DNA of 60,265 nucleotides from Candidatus Nitrotoga sp. BS (GTDB lineage Bacteria > Pseudomonadota > Gammaproteobacteria > Burkholderiales > Gallionellaceae), in contig NZ_CAKMLL010000070.1 in NCBI RefSeq assembly GCF_927797785.1, positions 1-60,265 on the forward strand. The letters run 5' to 3'. The number at the start of each line of letters is the position of its first letter. Within the stretch, counting starts at the first letter, position 1. Of this stretch, positions 25,644 to 35,200 are shown one piece after another. The translations under genes were made by a program, and so were the position numbers. The notes beneath the pieces were generated by a model that saw only the letters and a program-made list of their open reading frames with translations, had not been told where the DNA came from and ran no database searches.

Positions 25644-25928
25644 GTGCCTAAATATATTATTGAACGAGGAATCCCTAACGCAGGCCAATTAACCGCAGCA
25701 GAATTGCAACAAATATCACAAAAATCCTGCTGTATTTTGAACGATATGGGACCGCAAATTCAGTGGGTAGAAAGTTATGTAACGGACGACAAAATCTATT
25801 GCATTTACATTGCACCCGATAAACAAAGCATTAAAACACATGCAGAACGTGGTGAATTTCCGGCAAATTCTATTGCCGAAGTAAAAGCCATAATCAATCC
25901 AACAACAGCAGAACATAGGGGAGGTTAA
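25644..25928 (+). CDS. DUF4242 domain protein
   Basis: A 94-residue small ferredoxin-fold-like protein: PKYIIERGIPNAGQLTAAEL, VESYVTDDKIYCIYIAPDK and HAERGEFPANSIAEVKAII, the DUF4242 pattern (nickel-responsive or metal-associated in some annotations; function unproven). The start is GTG with an excellent AGGAGG five bases upstream. It follows O3 and precedes the SQR-like gene by 70 bases, so they are probably co-transcribed. Confidence 0.85.
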   Translation: MPKYIIERGIPNAGQLTAAELQQISQKSCCILNDMGPQIQWVESYVTDDKIYCIYIAPDKQSIKTHAERGEFPANSIAEVKAIINPTTAEHRGG

Positions 25929-25997
25929 GCACCATGAAAATACAATAGGGTAAACAATGATTCTTCCATTAATTAATAACCTATTTAAGGAGTCATT

Positions 25998-27197
25998 ATG
26001 ACTAGCGCAACAAAACGTATTATTGTTGTTGGCGGTGGGATTGGCGGCACGATGACCGCTAACAACTTAGTCGCTAAGCTTTATCCTGAAATTTTAAATG
26101 GTGAAATTGAGATTATGATGCTCTCAAATTCCCCCAACCATATTTACAAGCCAGCCAATATGTATGTGGCTTTTAATACTTATCATCCTCATGAATTAGT
26201 CCGCAAACAACGTTCATTATTACGCCCTGAAATTATTTTTCATGTAGATGGTGTTGAAGGCTTTGAATTTGAGAAAAATCGCGTCCTCTGTGAAAGTGGC
26301 AAGCGATACGAATATGAGTATCTTGTTATTTCAACAGGCTGTGTGCCCGCGCCAGAACGCATTGAAGGCTTGAAGGAGGCAGGTGATCATTTTTATCAGA
26401 CTAAAGCGGCGCAACAACTCGCTCAAAAATTACGAACCATTGAAGAGGGTCGTATATTTATAACAGTCAATTTCCCCAAAACCCCTAACGTACCTCATCA
26501 ATGTGGTATTGCCCCTATCGAAACCACGTTAATGCTTGATGAATATTTACGTAACCGGGGTGTGCGAGACCGTATAGAGATTATTTATAGCTATCCTACC
26601 GTCTCTCAATTATTGCGTAATTGTTTATTTTTACAAAAACCAACGTGTGATGTGTTGCCTACCATTTTTGATAGTAAAGACATTAAATATCAACGTGGTT
26701 TTACTTTAGATAAGGTTGATCCCGAAGCAAAAATAGCTTATTCGGAAGAAGGCAACTCTCAAGAATTTGATATTTTAATGGCCACTCCCCCTATCCGCGC
26801 GGTAGATGCCGTAATTAATTCAGGAAAATCAGAAGCACAAAATAATGAAGGCTGGTTACCCACTGACTTTGAAACCTTGAAAATGTACGGTACTGATAAT
26901 GTCTATGTGATGGGAGATACCGTTGATTTACCAGTAAGTAAAGCAGGAGGCAGCTGTCATAACCAGTCACCTGTCGTCGTGGAAAATATCGCTTCGGAAA
27001 TTCGTCGCGGTTATACCTCTGCCATTTATGATGGAAAAGTTCAAGCAATCGCTCAAATGGGATTGGAAGCCGGCATGCCACTCTGGTATGACTATAAGAG
27101 TGATGTCCAGGTCGCACCACCTACCAAGCTCGGGGGATTAATGCGTAAAACGTTTAATCGCGGTATTTATTGGGCTGTTGCGCGCGGGATAGTTTGA
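25998..27197 (+). CDS. SQR-like FAD/NAD(P)-dependent oxidoreductase
   Basis: 399 residues with the FAD-binding Rossmann motif VVGGGIGGTMTANNL at 10-24, the second dinucleotide block YEYLVISTGCVPAPE and the C-terminal FAD motif DNVYVMGDTVDLPVSKAGG. It resembles sulfide:quinone oxidoreductases and relatives. Cysteines occur at ISTGC (about 115), PHQCG (about 168), RNC and PTC (about 210-217) and GGSCHN (about 316); three cysteines at comparable places are catalytic in SQR. A C-terminal amphipathic segment (LMRKTFNRGIYWAVARG) may dock to the membrane. AAGGAG precedes the ATG. Neighbouring rhodanese and DUF1641 fit sulfur metabolism. Confidence 0.85.
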   Translation: MTSATKRIIVVGGGIGGTMTANNLVAKLYPEILNGEIEIMMLSNSPNHIYKPANMYVAFNTYHPHELVRKQRSLLRPEIIFHVDGVEGFEFEKNRVLCESGKRYEYEYLVISTGCVPAPERIEGLKEAGDHFYQTKAAQQLAQKLRTIEEGRIFITVNFPKTPNVPHQCGIAPIETTLMLDEYLRNRGVRDRIEIIYSYPTVSQLLRNCLFLQKPTCDVLPTIFDSKDIKYQRGFTLDKVDPEAKIAYSEEGNSQEFDILMATPPIRAVDAVINSGKSEAQNNEGWLPTDFETLKMYGTDNVYVMGDTVDLPVSKAGGSCHNQSPVVVENIASEIRRGYTSAIYDGKVQAIAQMGLEAGMPLWYDYKSDVQVAPPTKLGGLMRKTFNRGIYWAVARGIV

Positions 27198-27213
27198 TTA
27201 AAGGGGAATGCAT

Positions 27214-27627
27214 ATGTCTGAAGAAAAGCAGTTAAATATAATTGAAAAAAAACTCATGTCGGATACGGCCCTTAATGACCCCGCAACTATCGAAGGCATT
27301 AAGAACTTAATCGAAAAAACGGCGCCATTAGTACAAGCCGGTCGGTTCAACAACATCATCGATTTATTGTCACTCATATCGGACAATATTCAATTTCTTG
27401 ATGAAGCGGCTCTGGAAAAAACCACTAAAGTCGGCGAGGAAATTTTAGCACTGGGCTGGACAACCGGTAATGCTGTTCGTATGGCGAACGCTCAAACGGC
27501 AGCATTAGAAAAACCACCCGGCTTGTTTCAATTGATGAGCTCCCTAAACGATCCCGATGTTCGTCGTTCATTACATTTTTTTATTGGTACGATGCGAATT
27601 ATTGGCCGACAGATGAAAAATGACTAA
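27214..27627 (+). CDS. DUF1641 domain protein
   Basis: 137 residues, helical, with the DUF1641 core NNIIDLLSLISDNIQFLDEA and the C-terminal PPGLFQLMSSLNDPDVRRSL followed by HFFIGTMRIIGRQM. The ATG at 27214 is preferred because AAGGGG is seven bases upstream; another ATG two codons earlier overlaps that site. It lies 16 bases after the SQR-like stop. DUF1641 proteins commonly accompany such flavoproteins and are thought to be accessory subunits, possibly membrane-linked; function is not established. Confidence 0.88.
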   Translation: MSEEKQLNIIEKKLMSDTALNDPATIEGIKNLIEKTAPLVQAGRFNNIIDLLSLISDNIQFLDEAALEKTTKVGEEILALGWTTGNAVRMANAQTAALEKPPGLFQLMSSLNDPDVRRSLHFFIGTMRIIGRQMKND

Positions 27628-27745
27628 TCAGTAAATTTTAGGATGCCCGCTTATTTCGCTGAAAATCAGGGAAACAGAGGCTAAACGAAGTGATGGTTTT
27701 GAGTCCCTGATTAGCATCATCCGGACAGACGTATGGTCGACACCT

Positions 27746-28435
27746 TTAGTTTTCTGGCGCAGATTTGGTCAAAGCTGCTTCCCGGATAATGCGGTTTACT
27801 TCATCTCGCATAGACCGGTGATTCAGATAGTCGATGGGAATGGGAAAGATGGCATTATTGTGCACAAGCCGCAGAGATGGATAGGAGCAAACACCGAGCT
27901 GCCGTGACTGGCGAATCTCATGTTGCAGGTCATCATCTATTTCCAGACTGATCGAATCTCTGCCAAATACTGCCACATCCAGTCCAATCTCTTGCGCACA
28001 TTCTTGTAGCGTTTCCGGCAAGGATGGATTCAACGCTTTCTGATAATAGGCCCTATGAATGGCGTGCACCATTTCCGGTTCCGATTCCGCCTGTTGCTTT
28101 CTGGCTGCCAGAACGGCACGGCATGCCGGATAGGTTGAACGGATGGGCGTATTACGTGACCAGAAATCATAATTAAATGATACGCCGGGCACTGTCTGCT
28201 CAATCCGCTGCCAGATCTGCTGAATTGTATGCCGCATACTCAGCGGCATGGGTTCTGTCGTATCGGATGCTAGCCCACCTGCTAAATAAATAATCGCAAC
28301 ATCTTCAGACAATTCGGCTTGCAGTGCGGCCCAGCTTCGACTAAACGCATAGCACCAGCTGCACATCGGGTCGTGAATATAGAAAAGACGGGTTATCGGG
28401 GAAGCCGTGCTACCTGATTGGATAATTTTTCCCAT
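27746..28435 (-). CDS. DsbA-family thioredoxin-fold protein, copy 2
   Basis: 229 residues (MGKIIQSGSTASPITRLFYI) with the CSWC active site at 25-28, the helical insertion and the cis-Pro loop GVCSYPSLRLV, which has Cys where copy 1 has Ser. It carries one extra SE pair in the helical domain. I start at ATG 28433-28435 because homology with copy 1 (15896-16576) begins there; an upstream ATG at 28471 adds 12 unmatched residues. The gene converges on the TetR cassette. Confidence 0.85.
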   Translation of the reverse strand: MGKIIQSGSTASPITRLFYIHDPMCSWCYAFSRSWAALQAELSEDVAIIYLAGGLASDTTEPMPLSMRHTIQQIWQRIEQTVPGVSFNYDFWSRNTPIRSTYPACRAVLAARKQQAESEPEMVHAIHRAYYQKALNPSLPETLQECAQEIGLDVAVFGRDSISLEIDDDLQHEIRQSRQLGVCSYPSLRLVHNNAIFPIPIDYLNHRSMRDEVNRIIREAALTKSAPEN

Positions 28436-28495
28436 TTCTTGAGTACAAGGCTGGCGGTTGTGTATGTACATGTCAAACCTGAATTCACCAAGTTT

Positions 28496-28561
28496 ATTCG
28501 TTAATTCGATATCCTTGCTCAGATTTACGGATCAAGCGACTTGAACCGTCACTCCCGTTAC
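28496..28561 (+). repeat. Dispersed ~64-bp repeat, copy 2
   Basis: See copy 1 at 3005-3068. Here it fills the space between the 5' side of the dsbA-like gene and the yebC stop. In this position it may be the original sequence from which the copy at the cas7 stump derives. Confidence 0.7.
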
Positions 28562-29263
28562 TTATCCCGCCAATCCCACATAAACATTCTGCACATCGTC
28601 ATCCGCGTCTACCGCTTCCAGGAACGCTTCTACTTCTTCGCGTTCTGCATCGCTTAACGTGACCGGATTTTTCGGGCGGTAACCCAGTTGAGCGGAAGTT
28701 ACGGTGTAGCCCTGTTCTGGCAGTGCCTTGCACACGGCATCCAGGTCGGTAGTGTCGGTGATGAACAGTGTTGTGCCTTCGTCGGCGGGTTCAAAGTCCT
28801 GCGCGCCTGCTTCGATGGCAGCGACTTCGGCATCTGCATCTTTAGAATTAGGCGTTGCTTCGATCATGCCCACATGGTCGAAGTCCCACGAGACGGAACC
28901 GGCAGCTCCCAGTAGACCCTTGCGAAACAGCACGCGGATGTTGGGGTAGGTACGATTGGCGTTGTCGGTTAGACATTCGACGATCACCGGGACTTTATGC
29001 GGCGCGAAGCCCTCGTAGGTTAGCCGCTCCAGGCTTGCACCGCCGTCTAGCAGACCCGCACCTTTCTTGATCGCGCGCTCCAGTGTTTCCTTGGGCATGG
29101 ATACTTTTTTGGCCTGTTCGATCACCAGTCGCAAACGCGAGTTCAGATCCGGGTCAGCACCGCCTTTTGCTGCGACCATAATTTCCTTGGACAGCTTGCC
29201 GAAGATCTTGCCCTTGGCATTCGCTGCAACTTCTTTATGTCTGGCTTTCCATTGTGCACCCAT
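28562..29263 (-). CDS. yebC: YebC/PmpR family DNA-binding regulator (YeeN-type)
   Basis: 233 residues. The N-terminus [20 protein letters not shown] followed by [15 protein letters not shown] belongs to the YeeN-like branch of the YebC/TACO1 family. The middle contains [19 protein letters not shown] and [17 protein letters not shown], and the acidic end [16 protein letters not shown]. Family members were called transcription regulators; recent work links them to relief of ribosome stalling on proline stretches. A 3'-end duplicate sits at 10315-10406. Confidence 0.93.
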   Translation of the reverse strand: MGAQWKARHKEVAANAKGKIFGKLSKEIMVAAKGGADPDLNSRLRLVIEQAKKVSMPKETLERAIKKGAGLLDGGASLERLTYEGFAPHKVPVIVECLTDNANRTYPNIRVLFRKGLLGAAGSVSWDFDHVGMIEATPNSKDADAEVAAIEAGAQDFEPADEGTTLFITDTTDLDAVCKALPEQGYTVTSAQLGYRPKNPVTLSDAEREEVEAFLEAVDADDDVQNVYVGLAG

Positions 29264-29558
29264 GTTTGCTCTCTATATTCGTTGGTTATTCAATATCTCC
29301 CGCATCTTGCCTCAAGTACGGAGTTGCATCAATCACAGCGCTGATAATATCTCCCTTCGACACGCTTGGGGCGAGTGGCGTAATGTATTCAACTCTCTAC
29401 GCCATTCGCCGCCCTTCGGCAGCGGGCTAGCCCGACGATTAAGCTGTGCTTCGATTCTATATCGATTGTCAAAGCTACACCTGAAAACAAAGATGCCACT
29501 TATTGCTGAGAGATAAAATCCGGGTTGGTCATGTCGCCTATCTCATGACGGGTTAATT
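29264..29558. other. Intergenic; palindrome GAGTGGCGTA...TACGCCATTC
   Basis: Imperfect inverted repeat at about 29371-29405 (GAGTGGCGTA, then ATGTATTCAACTCTC, then TACGCCATTC) resembling a REP-type palindrome but without clear relatives in the window. No gene was recognised. Confidence 0.45.
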
Positions 29559-31103
29559 TTAAATTAGATTGGTCGATTCAGTCGTTCCAGAAATTTGTGT
29601 CACCACATCTAGCTCGTCTGCACTCAATACCTGAGCAGTTTCGATCTGGTGTTGCAGGACATGCAAATTAGCCTCCGAAGCGTCTTTCCCCTGTTCCGCA
29701 CGGTGGCGGATGCGTTCGCGTAGGGTGGCGGGGTCCACCTCTATATCCAGTATTCGAAAACACACACCGAGCCGTTGTGCAGTTTTTCTTAATAAGTCCC
29801 GTTGCCAGCATGCGAGGAAAGCAGCATCGACAATCACCGGATAGCCAGCACATAGCAATTTTTCCGCTAGACGCGCCAAGTGGGTATATGTGCGGAAGGT
29901 AGCTTCCTCCGAATAAAGTACTTCTCCTATTTCACTGCAACTACGTGCCAGAGCGTCTAAACCGGCCAGACGCTTGCGTTCGATATCGGAACGCAGGCGG
30001 ATCATTCCTTTATCTTGCAGCATTAATTGTGTGAGCGTGGTTTTACCGGAACCGGACAGACCGTGCGTAATACAGAGTTGAACCGGTATATTTTGAGACA
30101 GATTCTCGGCTAGTTGCAAAAAAGAACTCACTTCGGCGCTGCTAGTTTCGGTATTGCCGTCATCCGAGTGCTTGGCGCGTAGAGCAGCGATTTTTGCGCG
30201 CACCAATGCGCGATACACGGCGTAATAACGCAACAGCGCCAGGCCATCATAGTCGCCACTGACCTCCAGCCAGGCATTGAGAAAACGCATGGCTAAATCA
30301 CGATGCTGGCGATGCAGCAAATCCATAAAACAAAAGGCAACTTCCGAGATGACATCAATCCAGCGCAAGGATGAATTAAATTCTATGCAGTCGAAAATCA
30401 GTAACTGTCCGTTCACCCAGGCCAGATTGCCCAAATGCAGATCGCCATGGCACTCACGGATCCAGCCATCGCGCTTGCGTTCGCGCATCAATGGTGTGAG
30501 TCGGCTGTGTTCAGCAATACTCCAGCATTGCAACTCAGCCAAACCTTGTTTTTCTGCTTTAACCGTCAATACTCCGTCCAGGAGTTGAAAATTTTCTACG
30601 ACTGATTGTGCTATCGCGTCCGGCTCACCCCACGGACTATGTACGGAGGCACGGGCACATTCAGTAAGGTGGAAATGTGCCAACCGCCCGGCGAGTTGGT
30701 CTATATGTTCAGCAGCCAGTTTACCGCGGTCATCAATAGAATCAAGGGTTGAACCGCAAGGAAACTGGCGCATTTTCACGGCATATTCGATGATCTTGCC
30801 TTGGCCGTTGATATGCGGAGCGTCCGTGTTGCCGGTGATTGCAACCACGTCAATATAAGTCTCTGCTGCCAGCCGACAGTTCAAACGTACCTCGTCGGCA
30901 CAAGCTTGCTGCCGTTGCTCCAGCGTGCTGAAATTCAGAAAACCAAGATTCAACGGTTTTTTTAGCTTGTAAGCATACTTTCCAGTGAGTAATACCCAGG
31001 AAATATGCGTTTCAATCAACTGTATCTTTTCAACTGCGTGGTCATAGCAGGCCGGGCTGATCAGCGCACGAATAAGAGTTGGCAGATTCTCTAATTTACT
31101 CAT
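29559..31103 (-). CDS. Aminoglycoside-phosphotransferase-like / P-loop kinase fusion
   Basis: 514 residues in two parts. The N-terminal APH/choline-kinase-like domain (about 1-330) has the catalytic loop ECHGDLHLGNL and metal motif IFDCIEFNSSLRWIDV. The C-terminal AAA_33-type P-loop kinase domain (about 340-500) has Walker A GLSGSGKTTL, IVDAAFL and RIRHRAEQGKDASEA. This fusion is widespread in proteobacteria and annotated as a bifunctional aminoglycoside phosphotransferase/ATP-binding protein. Its substrate is unknown; antibiotic resistance should not be assumed. Confidence 0.85.
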   Translation of the reverse strand: MSKLENLPTLIRALISPACYDHAVEKIQLIETHISWVLLTGKYAYKLKKPLNLGFLNFSTLEQRQQACADEVRLNCRLAAETYIDVVAITGNTDAPHINGQGKIIEYAVKMRQFPCGSTLDSIDDRGKLAAEHIDQLAGRLAHFHLTECARASVHSPWGEPDAIAQSVVENFQLLDGVLTVKAEKQGLAELQCWSIAEHSRLTPLMRERKRDGWIRECHGDLHLGNLAWVNGQLLIFDCIEFNSSLRWIDVISEVAFCFMDLLHRQHRDLAMRFLNAWLEVSGDYDGLALLRYYAVYRALVRAKIAALRAKHSDDGNTETSSAEVSSFLQLAENLSQNIPVQLCITHGLSGSGKTTLTQLMLQDKGMIRLRSDIERKRLAGLDALARSCSEIGEVLYSEEATFRTYTHLARLAEKLLCAGYPVIVDAAFLACWQRDLLRKTAQRLGVCFRILDIEVDPATLRERIRHRAEQGKDASEANLHVLQHQIETAQVLSADELDVVTQISGTTESTNLI

Positions 31104-31879
31104 CGTCTATACAGTAGGGAGCTATTTAATTGTTCAGATTTCGTTTTATCTGCAATGGCCAAACTGCTAAGTACCTGTGTCTTGATGAGGGCTAGGTTTT
31201 CAGTGGGAGCCGGAAAAATTCTTGCCATTATGAGTGTGGGTGAGGCGAAATTCGGATTCTTTTTGGGATATCAACAATAAAAATTGGCATCGATCGGAAT
31301 GCGGCGGTTCTATGCATTTTAATTTGCTCGGTCGGATTTTCTATCCTTGCTTTTGAGGCGTATGCAACAAATAAACAGGGTCAGTATATGACACTTCGAA
31401 CTTTACAACGCGGCCATGCGGGAATGTGCAATATCCTGATGTCAGTACAGAACGCGCTGATAATAGCCAAGCTGACTACCGAATAAGGGTAAGTCGTGTG
31501 TGCGATGCGAGGCCATGGTCTGAATAGTTTGTAGAATCAGCCTGCTGTGTTGATAAAGATGGGCAGTACAAAAATTAAGCTAAACATTAACAAAAGTGCT
31601 TGACATTATGCTGGTTGCCCACAGGATGGATAAGTATTTGGCAACCAGATGTATTGTATCGTTTTTATTTGAATGATAAACTAAGTGATTGTTTTTATTT
31701 AAATTAAAATATGCCTATGAAATGAGCAGCTAGATAAAACTGTATGTAATATGAATAGTTAGCCTGGTTTTATTAAAAACACTCACAATGTTATCCACAG
31801 TTTATGTGGACAATAAAATACTTAATTAAATCCATTTGATTCGTTGGCGGGTTCAAGTTCGAAGTGCAACACGGCTTGC
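31104..31879. other. Intergenic, no gene recognised; one hairpin
   Basis: AT-rich stretch with a nine-base inverted repeat CTGGTTGCC / GGCAACCAG at 31611-31619 and 31640-31648, preceded by TTGACA at 31600. A 32-codon frame at 31388 matches nothing I know. Probably non-coding debris beside an IS remnant. Confidence 0.5.
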
Positions 31880-32130
31880 AACAGGCATGTACGGTGTAAT
31901 GCAAGGTGCTGCGCGCATTGGACGCCCACGCACGGCGCGCCAAGCAGCCAAGGAAGAGCTGGCGCGAGTCACGCTTGAAGGGACTCCTGAGGGCGCGATA
32001 ATGGATCAAGCCGCATCGGACCGTATCTTTTCTATAGCCCCTCATTTTACCGAGAAGCTCGAAGACATCGCCGACCTGTATTTCGATCCTCCCGCTAGAT
32101 CTTTTTTGGACGTCAATAATCACTTTCCCT
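31880..32130 (+). pseudogene. IS630-family transposase, internal remnant
   Basis: The + strand encodes RPRTARQAAKEELARVTLEG then, after a gap relative to intact transposases, APHFTEKLEDIADLYFDPPA. The block HFxEKLEDxxxLYxxPP immediately precedes the first catalytic Asp of IS630/Tc1-like transposases (VDEKSQ), but here the sequence diverges before that point. No start, DDE motif or termini are present. Confidence 0.6.
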
Positions 32131-32207
32131 TTATGTCAATCGGAGCACCGTTCGCGGCATACTGTCGCGACTTACAGTACCCTGCGAGGTTGAAAGTCTC
32201 TTCGGCG

Positions 32208-32696
32208 TCAATTGAATCGCTGGTTAGTTAGCGGTAAAGTTGTAGGCCTTTGAATTGATATAAAATCATACCCATAAGTAGTGTGGCAAGCGTTACATGC
32301 ATTGGACACTCCATCAAACGATTTTTTGAATGCAGCTTTATCTTTTGCCTCGATTGCTTGCTCCAACTTACTAATGGGATCCGATGTGATTAGGGCAATC
32401 ATTTCTGCAATTGGTTTACCCTTAAAGTCTGGTTGATATTTTTTAGCATCCTCAAATCCTTCTAAGATCTCATCAAGCTCATATTTCGCCAACCTCCAAT
32501 TACGGGCTAACCCTGCGTACCAAAGTTTTGCATGGCGAATTTGTATTCCTACCATTATCTCGCCAATGCCTGGGGTGTATGTTTGACTAACATCGGGCAA
32601 CTTTTGTTTCGCACCTGCTGTTTCATCATGGGACGCTTGTGCCAAATTTGTGTATAACAGTAAAAACACCGATAAAACTTTAAGAAAAAAATTCAT
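32208..32696 (-). CDS. Secreted monohaem c-type cytochrome
   Basis: 162 residues. A signal peptide (FFLKVLSVFLLLYTNLAQAS) directs export to the periplasm. The mature protein is mostly helical with one CxxCH haem site, CNACH, near residue 136, followed by TTYGYDFISIQRP. The position of the haem motif near the C-terminus is as in class II-like four-helix cytochromes (cytochrome c' type). GGAG seven bases upstream supports the ATG. No redox operon surrounds it, so its partner is unknown. Confidence 0.8.
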   Translation of the reverse strand: MNFFLKVLSVFLLLYTNLAQASHDETAGAKQKLPDVSQTYTPGIGEIMVGIQIRHAKLWYAGLARNWRLAKYELDEILEGFEDAKKYQPDFKGKPIAEMIALITSDPISKLEQAIEAKDKAAFKKSFDGVSNACNACHTTYGYDFISIQRPTTLPLTNQRFN

Positions 32697-33375
32697 TCAG
32701 TACTCCATCGCGATTGATAAATTAAATTTTATGACTCTTCAGACGCATGACTCATCACCAAATTTTCGATACACATTGTAATTCTATGTAGCAGTTTTAT
32801 GCCACCTTGTTTTCTTTCATAGAGTTTTGGCTGGGCAACAGCCGTTCTGCGTTGGAAGCTGTTGGGCGAGCCCCCTTGGTTTCTCGCATACCGTTTGCCC
32901 CGGACGCGCCGCGTCGCGAAAGTTAGCAAAAGCACCGGGTGGCGGGTACAAAAATCAGAGTTTGAGTGCGGAGTTCGCGAGGTAATTGAACCAAGCCCGG
33001 AAATCGGCCGAAGATTACGCCAGGCTGTAATTTATAAAATTATTTATAAATTTAGTGACTTGATAGAATACGTTACTCACAGGTAAGAGCAAGCTGTGGA
33101 GCGTATGGTATATTGCATTCGTAAGTTAGTAGATCAATATATCTAAAAACTCTGGCCTTCTGGGGTTACAGATTCAAACTCATCGCTATAGTGTACAAAC
33201 CGTTTCTTCCCTCCGGCAGAAGGATGATCGTTTCTTGATCTATAGGTGGCTGCCCGATTCAAGGAGAGGCATGGTTAATTATAGGCATAAAATTCAGTTT
33301 CCTGCTATCGAAGTACATGATTTGCGGCAGGATGAGACGTTTTTTTATTTACTTGAGTAAAGAGAATAAAAGAAA
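32697..33375. other. Intergenic, no gene recognised
   Basis: The first part (32760-33010) is GC-richer and contains fragmentary frames without family resemblance. The rest is AT-rich. No RNA gene, terminator or repeat was identified beyond the cytochrome promoter region. Confidence 0.5.
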
Positions 33376-33918
33376 AATACGATTCCACGACTACGATGAC
33401 ATTTATAAAGTTCCGGGGTTGTACGAGCAGTAGTTTTACGACAGTTAAAATGCCAATCCCCTGCAAAAGTAGCAGAAGTCCTCAGTTCTTCAATCGCACA
33501 GTCTCAGCAAAACTTCTCTGAGCTTCGCGTGTTGTATCTCGGTGCCGGTAATGGGATATTGGATGAGGAATTAAAGAAATATGGTGTTTCACGAATTGTC
33601 GGTGTCGATATCCTTCCTGAAGCGTTTTCCGCATCTGAAAGAGATCGGCCTGGCGTCTATGACGCTTACTATGTTGAAGATTTCTGTAATTTAAATGACG
33701 ATAAACGAAATGAAATTGCATCGTGCTAATTAAATTGTTTGGTAACCGTTGCTGCTCTCGGTTTTGGCGATATTCCACCTAAATCCTTTATCACATGACG
33801 CGCTATAGGCATCGTCTTTCAATAAAAGGCGAGCTGCTATACTACTATGCAATTGCTGGGCGAAAAAATGCAGATATACCACAGAGTTTCTTAAGCCAAT
33901 TTGGCTATGAAGCCTGAG
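33376..33918 (+). pseudogene. Class I SAM-dependent methyltransferase, multiply frameshifted
   Basis: Pieces in successive frames join into one protein: RFHDYDDIYKVPGLYEQ then a TAG; LKCQSPAKVAEVLSSSIAQS; VLYLGAGNGILDEELKKYGV with SAM motif I (normally E/D-x-G-x-G); IVGVDILPEAF; then, after a shift near 33725, NCLVTVAALGFGDIPPKSF; and finally RHRLSIKGELLYYYAIAGRK to a TGA at 33916-33918. At least three lesions plus a missing segment show it is dead. Only its middle (33529-33729) gives a continuous frame. Confidence 0.85.
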
Positions 33919-34052
33919 TATCAATTCATTTCAGGCGGTGTTTATCAAACGAATTGTTGCCTGAATGTTTTTGTTCACGCTGCTATTTTGTGCTCTAAAC
34001 CCCCCTTCGTTTGTTCGTTATTAACAAACTGTTTTTACACGAATTCTCATAA

Positions 34053-34553
<501 letters not shown>

Positions 34554-34676
34554 CCATTTTTAAAAGCAGTAAGGAATGAGTCGCGCAAATTCAATATCTT
34601 TTTCCTGCTTTCCTCTCACACAATTTATCCATTTAAAAAATGGGAGACTATTTTTTTCAACGACTTGTAAGGGTAT

Positions 34677-35159
34677 ATGATAAAAATTAACATTCATATC
34701 GCCACGCAGACACTTGAGTTACTCGACGATGCAGGCGCGCTGTTGCATCGTTATCCGGTTTCTACAGCTGCTAATGGAGTCGGTGAAAAATTCGGCAGTT
34801 ATTGCACGCCGCGCGGAAAGCACAGTATCCGCGCCAAAATTGGTGCAAGCCAGCCGCTCAATACCGTGTTTGTTAGACGCCGTCCTACCGGTGAAATTTA
34901 TACGCCGGAACTTGGTGTGCAGTATCCGGGCCGTGACTGGATACTGACGCGCATATTGTGGTTGTCTGGTAGTGAAATCGGTTTTAACCGCTTGGGTACC
35001 TGTGACACTATGCGCCGCTATATATATATTCACGGTACGCCGGATAGTACGAAACTTAATCAACCTGGTTCAAAGGGCTGTGTGCGCATGCGCAACGCCG
35101 ACCTTGTGGAGCTGTTCGACCTTGTTTTGGTACATACCGAAGTTTACATTGGCATGTGA
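34677..35159 (+). CDS. L,D-transpeptidase (YkuD) domain protein
   Basis: 160 residues covering a YkuD domain: INIHIATQTLELLDDAGALL at the start and the active site YIYIHGTPDSTKLNQPGSKG followed by CVRMRNADLVELFD (His about 119, Cys about 137). There is no signal peptide, so the protein appears cytoplasmic or is exported by an unusual route; such short versions are common in betaproteobacteria. Periplasmic YkuD enzymes cross-link peptidoglycan. Confidence 0.88.
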   Translation: MIKINIHIATQTLELLDDAGALLHRYPVSTAANGVGEKFGSYCTPRGKHSIRAKIGASQPLNTVFVRRRPTGEIYTPELGVQYPGRDWILTRILWLSGSEIGFNRLGTCDTMRRYIYIHGTPDSTKLNQPGSKGCVRMRNADLVELFDLVLVHTEVYIGM

Positions 35160-35200
35160 TCTGCAGTGTTTATCTTGTTGCTAGATAATGAGGGACTAAT

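Noticed and set aside
29559-31103. Antibiotic resistance gene
   Set aside because: The APH-like domain is fused to a P-loop kinase in a widespread housekeeping-type arrangement; there is no evidence of aminoglycoside modification.
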